Shown: piece by piece, positions 5,667-9,845 of the stretch
How positions within the stretch are numbered: the stretch's first letter is position 1
How the letters are laid out: every line of letters starts with the position of its first letter
Source of the DNA: Pseudomonadota bacterium
GTDB taxonomy: Bacteria > Pseudomonadota > Gammaproteobacteria > Burkholderiales > Burkholderiaceae_E
Assembly (NCBI GenBank): GCA_023388075.1
Contig: JAEWGX010000090.1
Span: forward strand, 1-9,845
Reading direction: 5' to 3'
DNA: 9,845 nucleotides
Position numbers and translations under genes: made by a program
The notes under the pieces: model-generated
What the model was told of the DNA's origin: nothing
Databases searched by the model: none
The model's input: only the letters and a program-made list of their open reading frames with translations

Positions 5667-6536
5667 ATGTTGCATCGGGGAAAGTGGATTCGCCGCGGCG
5701 CGAACCTGGAACTCCCGCGAGGAATGCGGCCGACGACGGTCCGTATGGTGACGGCCGCTTCCCTTGTCTCCCTCGTCGTCTGCGGCTGCGGCGGTAGCTC
5801 GAACGACGAGGCGGTCGCAAGCAACCCGCCTGCTCCTGCGCCTGCTCCTGCGCCTGCACCGGCTCCGGGCCCGGCGCCTGCCCCGGCACCCGAACCCGTG
5901 CCAGCGCCGGCGCCGGCGCCGGCGCTGTCGGTCGATACCAGCGTGCTCGCCACCGCCATCTGCACGAGCACCCAGCCGATTCATGGACAGCCACGGGTGC
6001 TGGCAGCCGTGCCAGGCGACCCCGACAAGGGACTCGTCACGGCTTCGCAGGATTGCACCGCTGATTCGGTGCCGGTCTACTATCTCTCATCCGGCAGCTA
6101 TCAGAGCACGCCGGAGATTCCGTACTATCCGCATCTCTTCCTGCGGGTCGACCTGCTGTCCCGCACCGGGCCGCTGGAGTTGGGCTCGCTGCTCACGGTC
6201 CAGACGACGGAAAGTTCGTCGGTTTCCGACTACCAGCTGACATCCGCGTCGACCTTCCTCCTTCCCGGACAGCAGTCGGTCGAATCAGGCAGGACACTGC
6301 ACGAATGGCGGGCAACGACCGCAGGGGAACCGGTAGCTCGGTTGCGGCTGGAAGGGTGGACGCCTACGGCGGACCGTCCGGAGCCCCTGTTCAAGGTCTG
6401 CTGGCAGGTCGCCCTGCCGACGATCAACCGCATCACCTGCAGCCTTCATGAGGTCGCGGACGGTCGCTTCCGGGGCCTGGAGATCGTCGATGATTCGGCC
6501 GGAACGGGGCCCATCACCTGGGTCGGCTGGTTCTGA
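5667..6536 (+). CDS. Predicted lipoprotein with Pro/Ala-rich tether, unknown function
   Basis: 289 residues from the ATG at 5667, which has GGGGA eight bases upstream. The ATG at 5724 (270 residues) gives a more typical short lipoprotein signal (MRPTTVRMVTAASLVSLVVC) but has no well-spaced ribosome binding site. The candidate lipobox is SLVVCGC, with acylated Cys at C39 or C41 (numbered from 5667), followed by GGSS. Residues 54-86 are almost purely Pro and Ala with a few Gly/Glu/Val, a flexible tether expected to hold the C-terminal domain off the membrane. The remaining roughly 200 residues are probably a beta-rich periplasmic domain: it has few long hydrophobic runs and four cysteines (in TAICTS, SQDCTA, FKVCWQ and ITCSLH) that could form two disulfides. 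I do not recognise a family. It probably faces the periplasm or the outer membrane surface. It has its own promoter-like sequence and is followed 119 bp later by a DUF4395 gene with no clear functional link. Confidence 0.8.
   Translation: MLHRGKWIRRGANLELPRGMRPTTVRMVTAASLVSLVVCGCGGSSNDEAVASNPPAPAPAPAPAPAPGPAPAPAPEPVPAPAPAPALSVDTSVLATAICTSTQPIHGQPRVLAAVPGDPDKGLVTASQDCTADSVPVYYLSSGSYQSTPEIPYYPHLFLRVDLLSRTGPLELGSLLTVQTTESSSVSDYQLTSASTFLLPGQQSVESGRTLHEWRATTAGEPVARLRLEGWTPTADRPEPLFKVCWQVALPTINRITCSLHEVADGRFRGLEIVDDSAGTGPITWVGWF
5829..5925 (+). repeat. Low-complexity Pro/Ala codon repeat inside the lipoprotein gene
   Basis: The 12-base unit cctgctcctgcg occurs twice in tandem (5829-5852). Further Pro-Ala codon pairs follow, ending with tandem GCGCCG units around 5904-5925. 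All units are multiples of three, so slippage would change tether length without breaking the frame. Confidence 0.75.
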
Positions 6537-6595
6537 GCGGCCACGGCCGAGTCGGAGCGAGGCCACTTGCCCGCTTCCGTCCGGACCCTCTTGTT

Positions 6596-6604
6596 TGCTA
6601 TTCT
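6596..6604 (+). promoter_or_regulatory. Possible extended -10 promoter for the DUF4395 gene
   Basis: TGCTATTCT has the TGn extension followed by TATTCT (four of six -10 bases), 51 bases before the preferred ATG at 6656. The -35 region is poor: TTCCGT at 6575-6580, 18 bases upstream. AT-rich sequence is rare here, so the TTGTTTGCTATTCT stretch stands out. Confidence 0.35.
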
Positions 6605-6655
6605 GCGTCCCGAAACGACTGACCTGCCGCCAGGCCCCCGTCGGGAGACATGCCC

Positions 6656-7081
6656 ATGCTTCGTTTCGACGTTCCCCCGGTCCATGCGAATGCCGTCCGC
6701 CTCGATGCGGTCATCACCTTCCTGGTTTGCGTCGCGGCTCTCGGCTTGAGGCTGCCGTGGCTGCTGCTCCTGCTGGTGGTTGCCGGCTTCGTCCGGGGCT
6801 TCGTGGGCCATTACCGCTGCCCGATCCACCGGTCCTCGCTCTGGCTCGTGCAGCGCCTCGGCAGGGCCGGGCCGAAGGAGAACGCCGGCGCGAAGATGTT
6901 TGCCGCCAAGATCCTGTTCATCGCCAGCGCGGTTGGCGTCGGCCTCTGGCTCGCGGGCAGCACCTTCTGGATGGTGCCGGCCACAGTGCTGGCAATCTTC
7001 TCGTTCGTCGAGTGGGCCTTCTCGTTCTGCGCCGGCTGCTGGGCCTACACGATCTGGTATCGATTCCGGCCGCAGCAGTAG
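6656..7081 (+). CDS. DUF4395 family integral membrane protein
   Basis: 141 residues. GGGAGA (6643-6648) is seven bases before the ATG at 6656 but only one base before the in-frame ATG at 6650, so the second ATG is preferred. HANAVRLDAVITFLVC near the N-terminus matches the 'VDANVVRFNQALV' opening of DUF4395. Four hydrophobic segments follow, grouped as two pairs around a polar loop (HYRCPIHRSS to GPKENAGAKMFAAK). The C-terminal FCAGCWAY contains the family's C-x-x-C (C125, C128) at the end of the last span. The function of DUF4395 is unknown; the C-x-x-C could be redox-active or metal-binding. The gene is convergent with the HDOD gene, separated by 20 bases containing a perfect 12-base palindrome. 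Confidence 0.87.
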   Translation: MLRFDVPPVHANAVRLDAVITFLVCVAALGLRLPWLLLLLVVAGFVRGFVGHYRCPIHRSSLWLVQRLGRAGPKENAGAKMFAAKILFIASAVGVGLWLAGSTFWMVPATVLAIFSFVEWAFSFCAGCWAYTIWYRFRPQQ

Positions 7082-7093
7082 GCCGCCGGCGGC
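7082..7093. repeat. 12-base perfect palindrome between convergent stops
   Basis: GCCGCCGGCGGC begins immediately after the TAG of the DUF4395 gene and sits in the 20-base gap before the HDOD gene's stop. It has no hairpin loop and no T-tract, so it is at best a weak bidirectional pause or termination site. At this GC content it may be chance. Confidence 0.3.
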
Positions 7094-7101
7094 GATCGGC
7101 G

Positions 7102-7980
7102 TCAGCTCCGCAAGGCGCCGAGCAGCGACCCGATCGTTTCCTGCGACTCCGCCAGCACCGCCTCGAGCTCGTCCTTCCCGACGAAGCTCTCCAGCAGCTC
7201 GTGGTCGAGCGGCCTGCCCATGAGCAGCGTGCCTTCGAACGGCGACCGCGTCGGCGCGAGCACGTCGGCCAGCATCAGGATGTGGCCAAGCGTTTCCGCC
7301 GGCAGGTTGAGATCCTCGTACCAGGTGCTCTGGATCGCCTCGATGATCGGCGTCGGTATCCGCATCGCGTTGAGCAACGGCCGACCCAGCTGTTCGGCGA
7401 AGGGGTGGAGCGGCACGATCTGCTCCGCATCGGCGTCGTCCGCCTTGCGCCTCAGCAACGTCGCCACCACGTCGGCGATGTCTTCGCCGGCAGCCTCGGG
7501 CCACCGGGTGAGAAGGTAGAAGCCGCTCAGCTCGTGGACGGTGCCGGCAAACATCGCCGCGTCCGCCATGGGGCCCATGGTCCGGCGCGCCAGCGCATAG
7601 GCAGTCGCGCCGACCTGCATCGAATGATCCCAGAGCTGTGCCGCGACAGGGCGTTGGGCCGCACGGATGTTGGCGGTCATCTTTCCCATGGCCACGTTGA
7701 CGGCCAGCATCTTCAGGACCTGGAGACCGATGAGCTGCAACGCCTCCTGGACCGACGTGATGGTCCGTCCGGAGCGGTTGTAGGGTACCGTGTTCGACAT
7801 CGCGACCGCCTTGGCCGCGAGCATCGGCTCGAGCTGTACCAGCCGCGCGGCACTCGCGATGCCGCACTCGGGATCGTTGATCGCATCGAGGACGTTCAGC
7901 GCCGCCTGGGTCGACGTCGGGAAGTTCAATGAACTCTCGGTCAGTCGACCGACCAGCTCGTCGAGCGCGGGATCTTTCAT
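7102..7980 (-). CDS. HDOD-domain protein
   Basis: 292 residues on the minus strand, starting at the ATG at 7980 (MKDPALDELVGRL). The frame is open far upstream but loses family similarity there. No strong ribosome binding site is visible. The HDOD domain spans about residues 13-215: LNFPTSTQAALNVLDAINDPECG (18-40), LVQLEPMLAAKAVAMSNTVPYN (47-68), SVQEALQLIGLQVLKMLAV (76-94) and LWDHSMQVGATAYALARR (116-133) follow the usual pattern. In place of the canonical 'LLHDIGKL' it has TVHELSGFYLL, with H149-E150 where HD proteins have His-Asp. HDOD proteins are usually non-hydrolytic and act as regulatory or scaffold modules in c-di-GMP, motility or stress signalling. No partner GGDEF, EAL or receiver domain is fused here. 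It is a cytoplasmic single-domain protein, divergent from the BCCT transporter gene. Which pathway it serves cannot be read from context. Confidence 0.9.
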   Translation of the reverse strand: MKDPALDELVGRLTESSLNFPTSTQAALNVLDAINDPECGIASAARLVQLEPMLAAKAVAMSNTVPYNRSGRTITSVQEALQLIGLQVLKMLAVNVAMGKMTANIRAAQRPVAAQLWDHSMQVGATAYALARRTMGPMADAAMFAGTVHELSGFYLLTRWPEAAGEDIADVVATLLRRKADDADAEQIVPLHPFAEQLGRPLLNAMRIPTPIIEAIQSTWYEDLNLPAETLGHILMLADVLAPTRSPFEGTLLMGRPLDHELLESFVGKDELEAVLAESQETIGSLLGALRS

Positions 7981-8280
7981 CGGAGTCTCACAGGGTTCAG
8001 GAGGAGACAGCAGGTCCTGGGGTACGCATCGGTCTCCGATCGTAAGGCCGCGTGCGACCCGGCCAATGCCGCCACCGGTCGGCGGACGACGGCCGCGACG
8101 AATGGCGGGGATGCGTTGCCCGCCGGGCACAGGGCCGGCCCCGGAACGCTGCCCGATGCCCGACCGCCACGATCGTGAGAGACGAGCGTGGCGCGGCGGG
8201 CGGCGCCAGGCTCCGAACGGGCACAATGGCAGTTCGCGGGACGGCCCCTTTCGAGGCCGCCTGTCGCCTGGAGCACCACC
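7981..8280. promoter_or_regulatory. Divergent intergenic region between HDOD and BCCT genes
   Basis: This 300-bp gap must contain the start signals of both genes. The clearest element is the 29-nt dyad at 8165-8193 (separate entry). A smaller inverted repeat, ATCGG (8028-8032) / CCGAT (8036-8040), lies near the HDOD side. A -10-like CACAAT at 8222-8227 lacks a recognisable -35. GGAG at 8270-8273 is the BCCT ribosome binding site. Open frames through this region show no family resemblance, and I see no small gene. Confidence 0.5.
8165..8193. promoter_or_regulatory. 29-nt near-perfect dyad upstream of the BCCT gene, candidate operator or leader hairpin
   Basis: Left half CGCCACG-a-TCGT (8165-8176) pairs with right half ACGA-g-CGTGGCG (8182-8193) around the 5-base centre gagag. 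Eleven of twelve positions are complementary, with a single A/G mismatch. It lies 87 bases before the BCCT ATG, in a divergent region where a terminator is not needed. It could be an operator for a dimeric repressor such as a TetR-type protein, or a leader hairpin. No regulator gene is in view. Confidence 0.45.
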
Positions 8281-9845
8281 ATGGTCTTCCGCATCTCGCT
8301 TTGCCTCGTCGCCGCGCTCGTCGCGGTCGCAGGGTTGGCACCGAAGCCGTTCGAGGCGCTGGGCGCAGCGGCGCTGGCGGAGGTGATCCGCAGCGCCGGC
8401 TGGCTGTACCTGCTGATCGTCTTCCTCACGCTGGTCTTCCTCGCATTCCTCGCCTTCGGCCCGACGGCGAAGCTGAGGATCGGCGGGCGCGACGCGGAAG
8501 CCGAGTTCTCGAACCTTACCTGGCTCTCGATGCTGTTCGCCGCCGGCATGGGCATCGGCCTGGTCTTCTGGGGCGCCGCCGAGCCGATCTCCCACGTCGT
8601 GACTCCGCCCGAAGGACTGCCGCCGAAGACGCCCCAGGCGGCGGGGGCGGCGATGCGCTACGCCTTCTTCCATTGGGGCCTGCATCCCTGGGCGATCTAC
8701 GCGCTGATGGGCCTCGCCATCGGGTGGTTCCAGTACAACCGCAACGGGCGCGGCATGATCAGCGACCTGCTGCAGCCGCTGATCGGCGACCGGCACCTCG
8801 GCTGGATGGGCACGCTGGTCAACGTGGTGGCCGTGGTGGCGACCGCGATCGGCGTGGCCACCACGCTCGGCTTCGGCACGCTGCAGATCAGCGCGGGCAT
8901 GGAGCGCGTCTTCGGCGTGTCCGGCGGCCGGGGGACGCAGCTGGCGGTGGTCGCCATCTGCTTCGTTCTCTACATGGCATCCAGCGCGAGCGGGGTCGAA
9001 CGCGGGATCAAGTGGCTCTCCAGCTTCAACCTCGTCCTGGCCGGGACGCTCCTGCTGACGGTAGCGCTGCTCGGGCCGACCAGCTTCATCTTCGATACGT
9101 TCACCACCTCGCTGGGGAGCTACCTCGACCAGCTGGTGCAGATGAGCCTGCGCATGTCCCCGTTTTCGGCGAGCACCTGGGTGGCCGACTGGACCATCTT
9201 CTACTGGGCGTGGTGGATCTCCTGGTCGCCCTTCGTCGGCGCGTTCATCGCACGGGTCTCCTACGGGCGCACCGTGCGCGAGTTCGTGCTCGGCGTGGTC
9301 GCGGTCCCTAGCCTGCTCGGGTTCGCATGGTTCGCCACGTTCGGCGGCACCGCGTTGTGGGGCCAGATCTTCGGCGGGGTCGACATGGCGGGCGCGCTTG
9401 CCGCCGGCTACGAAACCGTGCTCTTTCGCATGTACGACTCACTGCCGATGTCGGCGCTGCTGTCCGGCCTCACCATCGTGCTCCTGGTGATCTTCTTCGT
9501 GACCTCGGCCGATTCCGCGGTGCTCGTGCTGGGATCCATGTCGAGCGAATCCGCCGGCGACCCGTCGCTGGCGCGCAAGCTGGCCTGGGGAAGCGCGATC
9601 GCGCTGATCGCCGTCGCGATGCTGATGGCGGGCGGCCTCCAGGCGCTGCAGACCCTGATCACGGTGGCCGCTCTCCCGTTCGCGCTCCTGATGGTGGCGG
9701 TCATGGTCGGGCTGAATCGCGTGCTGCAACTGGAGGCATTGCGCGAGAAGGCGGAGGAGCGACGCGCCCGGCGCGCCATCGAGGACTGGATCGCGCGCGA
9801 GCAGGAGCAGCGGGCGAGCATCCAGGCCAGTGACGGCACGGACGG
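8281..9845 (+). CDS. BCCT-family (betaine/carnitine/choline) transporter, 3' end outside window
   Basis: 521 residues are visible with no stop before the window ends. The ATG at 8281 has GGAG seven bases upstream. This is a sodium-coupled secondary carrier in the inner membrane with about twelve spans. Compared with C. glutamicum BetP, it keeps the glycine stretch GMGIG (89-93) including the Met typical of Na+-coupled members (H+- or antiport-type CaiT differs), and the aromatic substrate cage W132, W137 and Y140 (HWGLHPWAIY) plus W312 in FYWAWWISWSPFVG (307-320). It also has the Na2-site equivalents F405, T408 and S409 in FFVTSADS. These support uptake of a quaternary ammonium solute, most likely glycine betaine or choline. 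The C-terminus after about residue 480 is a charged cytosolic helix (ALREKAEERRARR, then DWIAREQEQ) that may serve osmosensing or may extend beyond the window. It is divergent from the HDOD gene, behind a 29-nt dyad. Confidence 0.93.
   Translation, partial: MVFRISLCLVAALVAVAGLAPKPFEALGAAALAEVIRSAGWLYLLIVFLTLVFLAFLAFGPTAKLRIGGRDAEAEFSNLTWLSMLFAAGMGIGLVFWGAAEPISHVVTPPEGLPPKTPQAAGAAMRYAFFHWGLHPWAIYALMGLAIGWFQYNRNGRGMISDLLQPLIGDRHLGWMGTLVNVVAVVATAIGVATTLGFGTLQISAGMERVFGVSGGRGTQLAVVAICFVLYMASSASGVERGIKWLSSFNLVLAGTLLLTVALLGPTSFIFDTFTTSLGSYLDQLVQMSLRMSPFSASTWVADWTIFYWAWWISWSPFVGAFIARVSYGRTVREFVLGVVAVPSLLGFAWFATFGGTALWGQIFGGVDMAGALAAGYETVLFRMYDSLPMSALLSGLTIVLLVIFFVTSADSAVLVLGSMSSESAGDPSLARKLAWGSAIALIAVAMLMAGGLQALQTLITVAALPFALLMVAVMVGLNRVLQLEALREKAEERRARRAIEDWIAREQEQRASIQASDGTD

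Noticed and set aside
3314..5971. Very long (885-codon) minus-strand open frame antisense to gloB, the ABC gene and the lipoprotein gene
   Set aside because: Its translation is low-complexity, rich in Arg, Gln, His and Gly with no recognisable domain, and it runs across three well-supported plus-strand genes. It is a by-product of high-GC codon bias.
6446..7932. Long open frames on both strands across the DUF4395 and HDOD genes
   Set aside because: They have Arg-rich shadow compositions. DUF4395 and HDOD occupy this interval with recognisable motifs and sensible starts.
7981..8796. Upstream extension of the HDOD gene to an ATG at 8796
   Set aside because: The extension overlaps the BCCT gene antisense, is low-complexity and lacks family similarity. 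MKDPALDEL at 7980 fits the usual HDOD N-terminus.
8052..9311. 419-codon plus-strand frame over the start of the BCCT gene
   Set aside because: It has Arg/Gly/Ala-rich composition, whereas the frame opening at 8281 has the complete BCCT motif set.
1..9845. CRISPR array, tRNA, rRNA, insertion sequence or prophage
   Set aside because: No regularly spaced repeats, cloverleaf-like sequences, transposase or integrase motifs, or terminal inverted repeats were seen on reading either strand.

Overview
The window is GC-rich (roughly two thirds G+C by eye) and densely coding, with strongly G/C-biased third codon positions. The gene families (a GNCHNGG-type glyoxalase II, a PhnB-like VOC protein, a BCCT transporter, an HDOD protein and a lipoprotein with a Pro/Ala tether) suggest a chromosomal segment of a high-GC Proteobacterium, probably gammaproteobacterial. 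The exact lineage cannot be fixed from this sequence. I see no RNA genes, insertion sequences, integrases, phage genes or CRISPR arrays.

Layout. (1) 1-1155, plus: the C-terminal part of a DUF2207-type membrane protein with a glycine-rich tail. (2) 1156-1491: a structured intergenic stretch with a GC-rich hairpin and a possible relic of a small minus-strand ORF. (3) 1492-2118, plus: a pyridoxamine-phosphate-oxidase-like flavin-fold protein, convergent with (4) 2138-2584, minus: a PhnB-like VOC protein. (5) 2787-3578, plus: glyoxalase II, divergent from the VOC gene. (6) 3686-5464, plus: a fused ABC permease/ATPase of the SbmA/BacA-YddA type. (7) 5667-6536, plus: a lipoprotein of unknown function behind a good sigma70-like promoter. 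(8) 6656-7081, plus: a DUF4395 membrane protein, convergent with (9) 7102-7980, minus: an HDOD-domain protein. (10) 8281 to the window end, plus: a BCCT-family sodium/betaine-type transporter, divergent from the HDOD gene across 300 bp that carry a strong 29-nt dyad.

The genes do not form one obvious pathway. The VOC protein, glyoxalase II and flavin-fold protein may be a loose detoxification neighbourhood. The BCCT carrier points to compatible-solute uptake.

The most notable observation is in gene 6. Its ATP-binding domain keeps the family's fold-defining residues, but the Walker A lysine, Q-loop Gln, ABC signature, Walker B Asp and H-loop His are all lost or replaced in an intact reading frame. 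It looks like a pseudo-ATPase version of a YddA/SbmA-type transporter. The other observations are smaller: dyads in divergent intergenic regions, low-complexity protein segments, a substituted glutathione-site residue in glyoxalase II, and a possible small-ORF relic.
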